A stretch of 64,000 nt of DNA, from assembly GCF_002095395.1 (NCBI RefSeq), contig NZ_MJEI01000100.1, forward strand, positions 110,338-174,337, in the 5' to 3' direction. The notes under the pieces are model-generated. The model worked only from the letters and a program-made list of their open reading frames with translations, had not been told where the DNA came from and searched no databases. Numbering within the stretch: the stretch's first letter is position 1; the number at the start of each line of letters is the position of its first letter. Source of the stretch: Williamsia sp. 1135. Its GTDB lineage: Bacteria; Actinomycetota; Actinomycetes; Mycobacteriales; Mycobacteriaceae. Positions 1 to 11,733 of this stretch are shown piece by piece. A program made the position numbers and the translations under genes.

Positions 1-3000
1 CAGATGCCCAGGGCTGCAGACTGTTTAGCGACCGCAGCGCGATAGCGCTCGACGTTGCCCATCTTGATGTCCTCGTAGCCCCGGACCATGTCCGGCAGAT
101 CCGCGAGGGCGATGACGCTGTGCCGCTGCGGAGCACCGATGGTGCCGTCGGCCATGGCGGTGAGCACGCGGGTGATCAGGTCCCGGTACTCGCCGATGAG
201 CGCACGTTCGGTCTGCCGCACCGCGGCGCGCCCGAACGGATCGAGTCTGGTTCCGCGCAGTCGCTTCGCCTTGGCCAGCGCCGACATCGCGGGCACACCC
301 CAGCGACCGATCGCGATCTTGTTCTTCATTCCCAATGCCCGCAGGGTCGGTGGGTGCAGGCGAACCGCGACCTTGGCGTCGGCGCCGAACTGATCGGCGA
401 CCTCGGTGGCGAATGCGGTGTCCTGGGTGAGCCTGGCGACCTCGTACTCGTCCTTGTATGCCATGAGCTTGAACAGGTTCCGGGCCACGGTGTCGGTGAG
501 TCCGGACGTCGTGGGATCGTCCTCGGTGCGGGCAACCCGTTCGACGAACTGCGCGTAGTCGGTCGCGTAGGCGAGATCCTGGTATTCGGCGAGTTCGTCG
601 ATACGGCGTTGCACGGTGGCGATCACCTCAGGACTCACGGTCGCGATCGGTGCCGTGAGAGCGACGGCCCTGGCACTGGGCTCCCATGGCGCCGGTGCCG
701 GGTGCGTTTCCGCGATGGCCGCGCTGACAGCGTCGCGGTCGGCGACAACCTGACGCCCGCGCCGGAATGCCTGCAGGTTGCGCTCGGTCGCAACACCGTT
801 GAGGTCGATGGCCCGCTCGATCGATTCGGCCGAGATCGGCATCGCCCCGGACTGATAGGCCGCGCCGACCATCAGCATGTTCGCGAACTGCTCGTCACCG
901 AACAGGTCGAGGGTCAGTGCTCCCGAGTCGATGTAGATGCCCCGGCGAACGGACCGGTTGATCGACGACGAGATCTCCGAATCCGCCGGATACGAGATCG
1001 AGGTGTCGATGACCATGGCGCCGGTCGGGATCTTGGTGGTCGAGACGACCGCCGTCGTCTTGTCCGGTGACGCGACCTTCAGGTTGGCGGGGTCGACCCC
1101 GACCAGACCGTCACATGAGAGGTAGAGGTCGCAGTCGCCGGAGGCGACCTTGGCGGCCTGCTCGACGACGCGGGCACTGACCTTCACATCGCTGACCACG
1201 GCGCCGCCCTTCTGTGCGAGCCCGGTCATGTCGACGGTGCGGGAGACATGCCCGTCCAGGACTGCGGCGGTGGCGATGATCTGCGACACCGTCACCACGC
1301 CCGTGCCGCCGATTCCGGTGACGCGCAACGTGAAACCGTCGTTGATGTCCTTCGTGACCGACGGGGCGGGCAGGACGCCGGCCGCGATGTCTGCGACGGT
1401 CTGGCGCACCCGTTCCTTGTCCGACGGGGTGACGGTGACGAATGACGGGCAGTCGCCCTTGAGGCACGAGAAGTCGAGATTGCATGAACTCTGGTCGATA
1501 TGGGTCTTGCGTCCGAAGTCCGTCTCCACCGGATGCACCGACAGGCAGTTGCTCTTCTCGCCGCAATCGCCGCAGCCCTCGCAGATGCGCTCGTTGATCA
1601 TCACGCGCTGCTTCGGGGTCTCGGCCTTGCCGCGCTTGCGCTTTCGGCGCTTCTCCGCGGCACAGGCCTGGTCATGGATGAGCACGGTGACGCCGGGCGT
1701 GGCCGCGAGATCTTGCTGAATTTGCATCATCTCGTCCCGGGGGCGCACCTCGACGCCGCCGGGTAGACCCAGCGAGCGCGTGCGGATGGGATCGTCGGAG
1801 GTGACGACCACCTTCTGGACACGTTCGGCCAGTAGCAGATTCACGATCTGGGGCAGTGTCATCTGGCCGACCGGATCTTGCCCGCCGGTCATGGCCACGG
1901 TGCCGTTGAACAGCAGCTTGTAGGTGATGTTGGCGCCCGAGGCCACCGCGGACCGCACGGCCAGCGACCCCGAGTGCATGAAGGTGCCGTCGCCGATGTT
2001 CTGGACGAAGTGGTGCTCGTCCACGAACGGCGACATGCCGAGCCACTGTGCGCCCTCGCCGCCCATCTGGGTCACCCCGGCGATCTTGCCCACCTGAGAG
2101 GGATCCATGAGCAGGACCATGGCGTGGCAACCGATCCCGGCGCCCACGAGGGTGCCGTCGGCGACCTTGGTGGAGCTGTTGTGGGGACAACCCGAGCAGA
2201 AGTAAGGGGTGCGTACCGCCAGCGGCAGTTCGATGCGGCCGCGGCCTCGCCCCTTGGTCTCCAGCCAGTTGATGGCGGCCGGGACACGGTGTTGCTTGCC
2301 CAATCGATTCGCGAGCCCGCGGGTGACCGAGTCGATGTCGAGTTCGCCGAACCGGGAGAACAGGGTCGAGCCGTCCTCGTTGGTCTTGCCCACGATGTTG
2401 GGGACGTCCGGGCGGCGGAACAGGATGTCGCGCATCATCGTCTCGAGAAAGTCGCGCTTCTCCTCGACCACGATCACCTCGTCGAGACCGGAGATGAAGT
2501 CATTCATGATCTCGCGCTCGAACGGGTAGACCACGCCCATCTTGAGGATGCGGATCCCGAGCCCGGCCAGTTCGTCGTCGCTGATGCCGATGAGCCGCAG
2601 GGCTTCCCGGACATCCATGTAGGTCTTACCTGCGGCGACGATCCCGATGCGGTCGTCGGCGGTGCGAGCGGTGATCCGGTTGAGCCGGTTGACGCGGGCG
2701 TACTCCATGGCCCGCGGCAGGCGGGTGGTGAGCTGGTTCTGCTCGAGTTCCATCAGGTTGGCGCCCAGCAACTTTCCGCTGGGAACGTGGGGGCTCGTGC
2801 CCAGGTCTCCGTACACGGGCAGGATGCGATCGGGGTGCACGTCGGCGGTGGAGGCACCGTCGGCGACGTGAGCGGAGATCTTCATCGACGTCCACAGGCC
2901 GGACACGCGGGACATGATGGCGGCGTGCACGCCGAGATCGAGGATGTCCTGCGAATCGGCGGGATACAGGATCGGCATGTACAGGTCGGCGAGAGCCATC

Positions 3001-3551
3001 TCGGACGCGCAGGGAACGGTCGAACTCTTCGCACCGGGGTCGTCGCCGACCAGCGCGACGGCACCACCCGTGGGGTGGGTTCCGATGATGTTGGCGTGCC
3101 GCAGGGCGTCGGTGGCGCGGTCGAGACCCGGAGCTTTTCCATACCAGTAGCCGACGATGCCCTGGGTGGTCCCGGCGAGCGTGCCGACCTGGGCAGCGAC
3201 CTGTGAGCCCATCACCGACGTGGCGGCGATCTCCTCGTTGAGGCCGGGGCGGTGAACGATGTCGAAGGGAGCGAGGTACTGCGCTCGGCGGGCGATCTCG
3301 AGGTCATAGCCCGCCAACGGCGAACCCTCGTAGCCCGAGATGAACGAGGCGGTGTCGAGGTTCTGGCGGCGATCGAGTCTTGCGCGGTCACGGACCATAC
3401 GGACCAGGGCCTGGATACCGGTGAGGTACACGGTTCCGGTCTCTCTGGTGTACCGGTCATCGAGCGAGAAGGACTCCACGGGCGAGGCGTTGCCGCCGAG
3501 TGGGTCGCGATCGTGATCGCCTTCGTTGTGGTGCTGCGTTGCGAGGGTCAT
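1..3551 (-). CDS. Indolepyruvate:ferredoxin oxidoreductase, fused type (partial)
   Basis: Oxidatively decarboxylates 2-oxo acids (indolepyruvate and other aryl pyruvates by family precedent) to acyl-CoA, passing electrons to ferredoxin in the cytoplasm. The start is ATG at 3551. 1,183 codons lie in the window and the frame is still open at base 1, so only a short C-terminus should be missing for a family of about 1,150-1,200 aa. Visible in order: N-terminal motif SGYEGSPLAGYD (from residue 72), the thiamine-diphosphate motif GDGTFMHSG (about 520-528), a cysteine cluster CEGCGDCGEKSNC (about 657-669) with further cysteines just after it, and the gamma-type domain opening GIGGTGVV (about 745). 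It is divergent from the leucine-type operon and shares its upstream region, which suggests, but does not prove, a role in supplying acyl-CoA from branched-chain 2-oxo acids. Confidence 0.93.
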   Translation of the reverse strand, partial: MTLATQHHNEGDHDRDPLGGNASPVESFSLDDRYTRETGTVYLTGIQALVRMVRDRARLDRRQNLDTASFISGYEGSPLAGYDLEIARRAQYLAPFDIVHRPGLNEEIAATSVMGSQVAAQVGTLAGTTQGIVGYWYGKAPGLDRATDALRHANIIGTHPTGGAVALVGDDPGAKSSTVPCASEMALADLYMPILYPADSQDILDLGVHAAIMSRVSGLWTSMKISAHVADGASTADVHPDRILPVYGDLGTSPHVPSGKLLGANLMELEQNQLTTRLPRAMEYARVNRLNRITARTADDRIGIVAAGKTYMDVREALRLIGISDDELAGLGIRILKMGVVYPFEREIMNDFISGLDEVIVVEEKRDFLETMMRDILFRRPDVPNIVGKTNEDGSTLFSRFGELDIDSVTRGLANRLGKQHRVPAAINWLETKGRGRGRIELPLAVRTPYFCSGCPHNSSTKVADGTLVGAGIGCHAMVLLMDPSQVGKIAGVTQMGGEGAQWLGMSPFVDEHHFVQNIGDGTFMHSGSLAVRSAVASGANITYKLLFNGTVAMTGGQDPVGQMTLPQIVNLLLAERVQKVVVTSDDPIRTRSLGLPGGVEVRPRDEMMQIQQDLAATPGVTVLIHDQACAAEKRRKRKRGKAETPKQRVMINERICEGCGDCGEKSNCLSVHPVETDFGRKTHIDQSSCNLDFSCLKGDCPSFVTVTPSDKERVRQTVADIAAGVLPAPSVTKDINDGFTLRVTGIGGTGVVTVSQIIATAAVLDGHVSRTVDMTGLAQKGGAVVSDVKVSARVVEQAAKVASGDCDLYLSCDGLVGVDPANLKVASPDKTTAVVSTTKIPTGAMVIDTSISYPADSEISSSINRSVRRGIYIDSGALTLDLFGDEQFANMLMVGAAYQSGAMPISAESIERAIDLNGVATERNLQAFRRGRQVVADRDAVSAAIAETHPAPAPWEPSARAVALTAPIATVSPEVIATVQRRIDELAEYQDLAYATDYAQFVERVARTEDDPTTSGLTDTVARNLFKLMAYKDEYEVARLTQDTAFATEVADQFGADAKVAVRLHPPTLRALGMKNKIAIGRWGVPAMSALAKAKRLRGTRLDPFGRAAVRQTERALIGEYRDLITRVLTAMADGTIGAPQRHSVIALADLPDMVRGYEDIKMGNVERYRAAVAKQSAALGI

Positions 3552-3743
3552 GGGTGTTTCCCGGCTCTCTATGTTGTTGTTCCGTCCCGGGGGTGGTGGG
3601 ACGAAGACGTGCATGTGGGTAGTGCCGATCGTACTGCACGGTTGTGACGGTGGTCACGGGAGTGGTGGTCGGGTCGTGAGTGGGTCGGGTTTGTTTCTTC
3701 GTCTCACCAGCTGTGTTTTTTCGCTCCGCTTCGCTACGCGGGG

Positions 3744-3830
3744 CGTGTGGCCCTTTATCGCGTGCTCTTCCTCAGTCGACTCAGTCGCTGCGCTCCCTCG
3801 CTCCCTCGTCCAGAGCACGCGGGCCACACG
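3744..3830. repeat. Long imperfect inverted repeat in divergent intergenic region
   Basis: The left arm CGTGTGGCCC (3744-3753), a TTTAT bulge and CGCGTGCTCT (3759-3768) is complementary to AGAGCACGCG (3812-3821) overlapping GGGCCACACG (3821-3830). The 43-nt centre is rich in tcg/ctc runs. It lies in the 397-bp gap between the oxidoreductase and accD1, well upstream of the accD1 promoter. It could be a terminator-like structure, a small-RNA hairpin or a dispersed repeat. Apart from this and the promoter/operator further right, I see no gene in 3552-3948. Confidence 0.6.
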
Positions 3831-3879
3831 CGGGCGGGGCGAGTTCGCTCGTCCCGGCCAATCAATCTGGTGAACTGCG

Positions 3880-3907
3880 TGACAATTGTCAGGCCAGGAC
3901 TTATGGT
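3880..3907 (+). promoter_or_regulatory. Possible promoter of the accD1 operon
   Basis: TGACAA (3880-3885) and TATGGT (3902-3907) are separated by 16 bp and lie just upstream of the operator palindrome. TGACAATTGTCA (3880-3891) is itself a perfect 12-bp palindrome and might be a second protein site. The assignment is by pattern only. Confidence 0.35.
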
Positions 3908-3910
3908 GAT

Positions 3911-3934
3911 TTCAGTTAATCGCTCCTAACTGAA
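3911..3934. promoter_or_regulatory. Perfect 8-8-8 inverted repeat, likely repressor operator
   Basis: TTCAGTTA (3911-3918) is mirrored by TAACTGAA (3927-3934) across an 8-bp spacer. It begins 3 bp after the candidate -10 box and ends 14 bp before the accD1 start, the position expected of a TetR-type repressor site. No regulator gene is present beside it in this window. Confidence 0.6.
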
Positions 3935-3948
3935 AGGGGTGGACATTG

Positions 3949-5528
3949 GTGTCCACGACGGCAGCCACGGCCCAGTGGCGGCAGGCGCACGAGAGCAATC
4001 TCGTCGAACTGCGGCGCCGACTCGATCGCGTTGCCCTGGGTGGGGGCGACAAGGCGCGTGACCGCCACCTCAGCCGCGGCAAGCTGCTCCCGCGGGACCG
4101 CGTCGACACGCTGCTCGATGCCGGTAGCCCATTCCTCGAGATCGCACCGCTCGCAGCCGAGGACATGTATGGCGGAAAGGCGCCTGCCGCCGGTGTGATC
4201 GCCGGGATCGGCCGCGTCGCAGGCCGCGAATGCCTGATCATCGCCAATGACGCCACCGTGTCCGGGGGCACCTACTACCCGGTGACGGTCAAGAAGCATC
4301 TGCGTGCACAGGAGATCGCTGCTGCCAACAGGTTGCCCTGCATCTACCTCGTCGATTCCGGCGGTGCGATGCTGCTCCAGCAAGACGAGGTGTTCCCGGA
4401 CCGCGATCACTTCGGTCGGATCTTCTTCAACCAGGCCAACATGAGTGCCGCAGGTATCCCGCAGATCTCCGCTGTCCTCGGATCGTCGACCGCGGGCGGC
4501 GCATACGTGCCCGCGATGAGCGACGAGACGGTGATCGTCCGCGATCAGGGCACGATTTTCCTGGCGGGTCCACCGTTGGTGAAGGCAGCCACCGGTGAAG
4601 ATGTCACCGCCGAGGACCTGGGTGGGGGACTGATGCATTCGACCGTCTCCGGCGTCACCGATCACCTCGCCGACAACGACGAGGACGCCCTCGAGCGGGT
4701 CCGGGGTATCGTCGCCACGCTCGGTCCGGTGGAACCGGCGCAGTGGGATGTCGAGCCGATCCGCGAGCCACGCGCGCCGCAGACCGACCTCTACGACGTG
4801 GTCCCCACGGACGCACGAACACCGTACGACGTGCGCGCGGTCATCCAGATCATCGCCGACGGAGGCGAATACAACGAGTTCAAGGCCGGGTACGGCACCT
4901 CGCTGGTGACCGCCTTCGCCCACATCCATGGTCACCCGGTTGGCATCATCGCCAACAACGGCGTCCTGTTCAGCGAGAGTGCGCTCAAGGGAGCGCATTT
5001 CATAGAACTGTGCGACAAACGCAAGATCCCGCTCGTGTTCCTGCAGAACATCACCGGATTCATGGTGGGCAAAGAGTACGAGCAGGGTGGTATCGCGAAG
5101 AACGGCGCCAAGATGGTGACCGCGGTGGCCTGCGCGCGGGTGCCCAAGTTCACCGTGATGATCGGCGGATCTTTCGGGGCGGGTAACTATTCGATGTGTG
5201 GCAGGTCGTACTCGCCGCGTTTCTTGTGGATGTGGCCGAACGCCCGCATCTCGGTGATGGGGGGCCCACAGGCCGCCGATACCTTGGCCACCGTGCGTCG
5301 CAATCAGATCGAGCGAGGCGGGGACGAATGGTCGAGCGAGGACGAAGAACAGTTCAAATCGCCGATTCGCGAACAGTTCGAACGCCAATCCGACGCCTAC
5401 TATTCGACCGCACGACTCTGGGATGACGGCGTGATCGATCCCGCCGACACCCGGACCGTCCTCGGACTGGCACTCGCTGCAGCGCGTCACGCGCCGCTTG
5501 CGCCGGTCTCCTACGGCGTCTTCCGGAT

Positions 5529-5532
<4 letters not shown>
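3949..5532 (+). CDS. accD1: Acyl-CoA carboxylase carboxyltransferase (beta) subunit
   Basis: Transfers the carboxyl group from carboxybiotin to an acyl-CoA, here most likely 3-methylcrotonyl-CoA in leucine breakdown. The start is GTG at 3949, nine bases after the AAAGGGG ribosome site; a TTG one codon earlier (3946) is the alternative. The protein is about 527 aa, usual for methylcrotonyl/propionyl-type beta subunits. The crotonase-fold halves are recognisable by [29 protein letters not shown] and the later [13 protein letters not shown]. It is the first gene of a seven-gene operon and overlaps accA1 by 4 bp. The order accD1-accA1-fadE-maoC-citE-fadD matches the M. tuberculosis accD1/accA1/fadE19 region, where AccA1-AccD1 has been shown to act in leucine catabolism. 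Confidence 0.92.
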
Positions 5533-7564
<2,032 letters not shown>

Positions 7565-7568
<4 letters not shown>

Positions 7569-8734
7569 GCGTGACCGATGATCTGACAACGGAATACGAC
7601 GAACTCCGCAAAACCGTTGCCGATTTCGCGAAGTCCGTGGTGGCGCCGGTGTCGGCGAAGCACGATGCAGAACACAGCTTCCCCTACGACGTGGTGCGCC
7701 AGATGGGTGAGATGGGCCTGTTCGGGCTGCCTTTCCCGGAAGAGTACGGCGGCATGGGCGGCGACTACTTCGCACTGTCCCTCGCTCTGGAGGAACTCGG
7801 GAAGGTCGATCAGTCGGTGGCCATCACCCTGGAGGCCGGGGTAGGGCTGGGCGCGATGCCCATCTACCGATTCGGCAGTGAAGAGCAGAAGCAGACCTGG
7901 CTTCCCGATCTGACCGCGGGCCGTGCGTTGGCCGGCTTCGGATTGACCGAGCCCGGGGCGGGTTCGGACGCCGGAGCGACGGCCACAACGGCGAAAGAAG
8001 ACGGTGATCACTGGATCATCAACGGCGCCAAGCAGTTCATCACCAACTCCGGTACCGACATCACCTCGCTGGTGACGGTCACCGCAGTCACCGGCGACCG
8101 GGCACCCGGGCCGGACGGACGGCCGCGCAAGGAGCTCTCCACGATCATCGTGCCGAGCGGCACAACCGGATTCGTGGCGGAACCTGCCTACAACAAGGTC
8201 GGCTGGAACGCCTCCGACACGCACCCGCTGAGCTTCTCGGACGCCAGGGTTCCCATGGAGAATCTGCTCGGCGAGCGTGGCCGTGGGTACGCGAACTTCT
8301 TGTCGATCCTCGATGAGGGCCGGATCGCGATCGCGGCGTTGGCGACGGGCGTGGCACAGGGTTGCGTCGATGAAAGCGTGAAGTACGCCAAGGAGCGCCA
8401 ATCGTTCGGTAAGGCGATCGGCGAATACCAGTCGGTGGCATTCACCATCGCCCGGATGGAGGCGAGGGCACACACCGCGCGGACCGCGTATTACCACGCT
8501 GCCTCGAAAATGCTGGCCGGCAAGCCCTTCAAGAAGGAAGCGGCCATCGCCAAAATGGTCTCCAGTGAGTCCGCGATGGACAATGCCCGTGCGGCCGCCC
8601 AGATTCACGGTGGTTACGGATTCATGAACGAGTACCCGGTTGCGCGCCACTACCGGGATTCGAAGATCCTCGAGATCGGTGAGGGAACCACCGAGGTGCA
8701 ACTCATGCTGATCGCGCGGGAACTGGGGTTCTGA
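7565..8734 (+). CDS. Acyl-CoA dehydrogenase (FadE19-like)
   Basis: FAD enzyme introducing the alpha-beta double bond in a short or branched acyl-CoA, probably isovaleryl-CoA given the operon. It has 389 aa and an ATG start overlapping accA1. Family features seen: [14 protein letters not shown] (substrate/FAD loop), [15 protein letters not shown], and [20 protein letters not shown] with the tail [11 protein letters not shown]. The glutamate in IGEGTTE (about residue 373) is the usual catalytic base position of medium- and short-chain dehydrogenases; classic isovaleryl-CoA dehydrogenases have IGAGTSE here and use a base elsewhere. The substrate is therefore inferred from context. It overlaps the maoC gene by one base. 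Confidence 0.9.
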
Positions 8735-9234
8735 TGAGCGAGCTCCATCAGACATCCGCGCAGCCCAGACGGGTGACCCAGCGTGGCTTGTGGTTCGACG
8801 AGTTCGAGATCGACACGGTGTACGAGCACCGACCCGGGCGCACGGTCACCGAGGCCGACAACGTACTGTTCACCACACTGACCATGAACTCCCAAGCGCT
8901 GCACCTCGATGCTGCTTTCGCCGGAACCCAACCGGGATTCGGCGGGGAGCGCCTTGTGAACTCGATGTTCACGCTCTCGACGATCGTCGGTCTGTCGGTG
9001 AGTCAGCTGACGCAGGGAACGCTGGTGGCGAACCTGGGTTTTTCGGAGATCGCCTTTCCCAAACCGATGTTCCACGGCGACACCTTGTACGCCGAAACGG
9101 TCTGCACGGGAAAACGGGAAAGCAAATCGCGGCCCGGCGAAGGCGTGGTGTCATTGCGACATATCGGAAAGAACCAGCACGGCGATGTTGTGGCCATCGC
9201 GCAGCGTTCGACTTTGATACGCAAGGAACCGTAA
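8734..9234 (+). CDS. MaoC-like hydratase (Rv2499c-like)
   Basis: A 166-aa single hot-dog domain protein of the MaoC family, which hydrates 2-enoyl-CoA thioesters. In this operon the expected step is hydration of 3-methylglutaconyl-CoA to HMG-CoA. The start is ATG 8734, sharing its A with the fadE stop. The usual hydratase signature (Gly-Asp-x-Asn-Pro-x-His) is present only in part: TMNSQALHLDAAFA keeps an Asn and His but not an obvious catalytic Asp. It therefore belongs to the divergent subgroup found beside accA1/accD1 in mycobacteria. The fold call is firm; the reaction is inferred from neighbours. Confidence 0.85.
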   Translation: MSELHQTSAQPRRVTQRGLWFDEFEIDTVYEHRPGRTVTEADNVLFTTLTMNSQALHLDAAFAGTQPGFGGERLVNSMFTLSTIVGLSVSQLTQGTLVANLGFSEIAFPKPMFHGDTLYAETVCTGKRESKSRPGEGVVSLRHIGKNQHGDVVAIAQRSTLIRKEP

Positions 9235-9256
9235 CAACACCACAGGAGGAACCACG

Positions 9257-10093
9257 GTGACGAACTGGAGCCCACCCGGTCCGGCGATTTTGTTCTGCCC
9301 GGCCGATCGTCCGGAGCGATACGCCAAGGCCGCCGAGCGGGCGGATGCCGTCATCATCGATCTCGAGGACGCTGTTCGCGCCGAGGCCCGTGATGAGGCG
9401 CGCGAGGCGCTGATCAGCACGCCGATCGATCCGAACATCACCATCGTGCGGATCAACTCGGCAGGCACGGGCGATCATTTCAGAGACATCAAAGCGCTCG
9501 CTCAGACCGACTACCGCGTGGTGATGCTGGCCAAGGCGGAGAGTGCCGAGGAAGTCGCCGGCGTCGGGTATCAGGTGATCGCGCTGATCGAGACGCCGAC
9601 CGGTGCCATGCACGCCGACGAGATCGCGGCGGCGCCCAATTGCATCGGACTCATGTGGGGCGCCGAAGACCTGGTCGCCTCCATGGGTGGTCGCTCGAGT
9701 CGTTTCACCGCCGCCGAGGACAACACCGGGCGCTATCGCGATGTGGTGCGTCAGGTCCGGGCGATGGTTCGGTTGGCGTGCGCGACGCATGGCCGCTTCG
9801 CCATCGACTCGGTGCACATCGAGATCGCCGACACCGCCGGTCTGCACGCCGAGGCGCTGGACGCGGTGAATCTGGGTTACGAGGCCACCGCGTGTATCCA
9901 TCCGTCGCAGGTGGAGATCGTGCGCGCCGCGTATCGCCCGACCGAGGACGAGGTCAGTTGGGCCAGGGAAGTTCTCGAAGCCGCGGAGAACAACCCCGGG
10001 GGTGTTTTCAGGGTGGGGAATCAGATGATTGATTCGCCGTTGCTCGGTCAGGCAGAGGCGATCATGCGCCGAGCCGAGTCCATCGGCACCTAG
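9257..10093 (+). CDS. citE: CitE-like HpcH/HpaI lyase, probable 3-hydroxy-3-methylglutaryl-CoA-type lyase
   Basis: A 278-aa TIM-barrel lyase of the citrate lyase beta family. The M. tuberculosis relative Rv2498c was characterised as an (R)-3-hydroxyacyl-CoA lyase linked to leucine dissimilation, giving acetyl-CoA and acetoacetate from HMG-CoA. The start is GTG 9257 behind AGGAGG (9242-9247). Motifs visible are [15 protein letters not shown] near the N-terminus, [18 protein letters not shown] (acidic metal/catalytic region) and [10 protein letters not shown]. There is no citrate lyase alpha or gamma subunit nearby, so it is not a fermentative citrate lyase. It fits as the penultimate step of the operon, before acetoacetate activation by the last gene. 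Confidence 0.88.
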   Translation: MTNWSPPGPAILFCPADRPERYAKAAERADAVIIDLEDAVRAEARDEAREALISTPIDPNITIVRINSAGTGDHFRDIKALAQTDYRVVMLAKAESAEEVAGVGYQVIALIETPTGAMHADEIAAAPNCIGLMWGAEDLVASMGGRSSRFTAAEDNTGRYRDVVRQVRAMVRLACATHGRFAIDSVHIEIADTAGLHAEALDAVNLGYEATACIHPSQVEIVRAAYRPTEDEVSWAREVLEAAENNPGGVFRVGNQMIDSPLLGQAEAIMRRAESIGT

Positions 10094-10113
10094 AACAACC
10101 AGGAGCGTCGAAG

Positions 10114-11733
10114 ATGAGCGAGTTGTCGTACACCCAGGGCGAGGCCACCCCGCCGCTGTTGACCGTCACCATCGGAGAATCGCTGCGGAAGACCGCGGAG
10201 ACGTTCGCCGGCAACGACGCCGTCGTCGACGCGGCGACGGGACAGCGCTGGACATACCGAGAGTTCCGGGAGCGGGTACGCGCGCTCGCCGCCGGGTTCG
10301 CCCGCAGTGGACTCGTCCCGGGAGACCGGGTGGGGTTGTGGGCTCCCAACTGCGTCGAATGGGTGCTGACCCAGTACGCCACCGCCGAACTCGGATTGAT
10401 CCTGGTCAATCTGAACCCGGCATACCGGCAGACCGAGATCGAGTTCGCCCTGAACCAGTCCGGCGCCCGCACCGTGATCGCTGCCCCCGAGTTCCGTGGC
10501 GCCGATTACGCCGGAATGCTCGCCGCCGCGCTCGAGAAGTGCCCGCAGTTCGAGGCCGCGGTGCTCCTCGGTTCGCCGGAATGGGCCGAACTGACCTCCG
10601 CACCAGACGAATCGGAGCTCTCGGAGCTCGATGCCGCGGGGGCTGCATTGTCGCCGGAGGATCCGATCAACATCCAGTACACCTCTGGCACGACCGGAAA
10701 CCCCAAGGGCGCCACTCTGTCCCACCGAAACATCCTGAACAACGGCTACCTCGTCGGTGAACTCTGTAACTACACCGACGCCGACCGTATCTGCATCCCG
10801 GTGCCGTTCTACCACTGCTTCGGCATGGTGATGGGCAACCTCGCGGCCACCACCCACGGTGCCGCAATCGTGATCCCGGCGCCGGGATTCGATCCGGCAC
10901 TCACACTCAAAGCTGTTGCGGCGGAAAAATGTACGAGTCTGTACGGCGTGCCGACGATGTTCATCGCCGAACTCGCGCTCAGTGATTTCGGTGACTACGA
11001 CCTGAGCAGTCTGCGCACCGGGATCATGGCGGGCTCACCGTGTCCGGCCGAGGTCATGCGGCAGGTCATCAACAAGATGCACATGTCCGAGGTGTCGATC
11101 TGCTACGGCATGACCGAGACGTCGCCGGTCTCGACGCAGACCCGAGCCGACGACACGTTCGAGCGACGGGTGGGGACGGTCGGCCGGGTGGGTCCGCACC
11201 TGGAGATCAAGGTCGTCGATCCGATCACCGGCGAGACCGCACCACGGGGCGAGACGGGCGAGTTCTGCACCCGCGGTTACAGCGTGATGATCGGTTACTG
11301 GAACCAGCCGGACAAGACCGCGGAGGCACTCGACACCGACGGCTGGATGCACACCGGTGATCTCGCGGTGATGGACGCGGATGGGTACGTTCAGATCACC
11401 GGACGGATCAAGGACATGGTCATCCGGGGCGGGGAGAACATCTACCCCCGCGAGATCGAGGAGTTCCTCTACACGCACCCCGACATTCTCGACGCCCAGG
11501 TGATCGGAGTCCCCGATGAGAAGTACGGCGAAGAGCTGATGGCCTGGATCAGGCTCCGTGATGGCGTCACCGGCTTCACGGTCGAAGATCTCCGAGAGTT
11601 CGCCGACGGCAAGGTGGCCCGGCACAAGATCCCGAAATACGTGCACGTCGTCGACGAGTTCCCGATGACGGTCACCGGCAAGGTCCGGAAAGTGCAGATG
11701 CGAGAGCAGGCTATCGGCATACTCGAGGGGTGA
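10114..11733 (+). CDS. Acyl-CoA synthetase, AMP-binding (FadD35-like)
   Basis: Activates a carboxylic acid to its CoA thioester through an acyl-adenylate. It is 539 aa, ATG start, 20 bp after citE. The adenylation signature [18 protein letters not shown] is at about residues 188-205. The motif [10 protein letters not shown], the hinge region [21 protein letters not shown] and the C-terminal lysine context [11 protein letters not shown] are all intact. The matching gene in the mycobacterial operon is fadD35. A branched-chain acid such as isovalerate is a plausible substrate. It overlaps the next gene by 4 bp (GTGA). Confidence 0.9.
   Translation: MSELSYTQGEATPPLLTVTIGESLRKTAETFAGNDAVVDAATGQRWTYREFRERVRALAAGFARSGLVPGDRVGLWAPNCVEWVLTQYATAELGLILVNLNPAYRQTEIEFALNQSGARTVIAAPEFRGADYAGMLAAALEKCPQFEAAVLLGSPEWAELTSAPDESELSELDAAGAALSPEDPINIQYTSGTTGNPKGATLSHRNILNNGYLVGELCNYTDADRICIPVPFYHCFGMVMGNLAATTHGAAIVIPAPGFDPALTLKAVAAEKCTSLYGVPTMFIAELALSDFGDYDLSSLRTGIMAGSPCPAEVMRQVINKMHMSEVSICYGMTETSPVSTQTRADDTFERRVGTVGRVGPHLEIKVVDPITGETAPRGETGEFCTRGYSVMIGYWNQPDKTAEALDTDGWMHTGDLAVMDADGYVQITGRIKDMVIRGGENIYPREIEEFLYTHPDILDAQVIGVPDEKYGEELMAWIRLRDGVTGFTVEDLREFADGKVARHKIPKYVHVVDEFPMTVTGKVRKVQMREQAIGILEG

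Noticed and set aside
120..1070. 316-aa plus-strand open frame at the left edge
   Set aside because: Lies opposite the oxidoreductase coding frame and has the Arg/Gly/His-rich composition of a high-GC antisense shadow; no domain or ribosome site.
9257..10093. Citrate lyase beta subunit of fermentation
   Set aside because: No alpha, gamma or activating genes; the operon is leucine-type.
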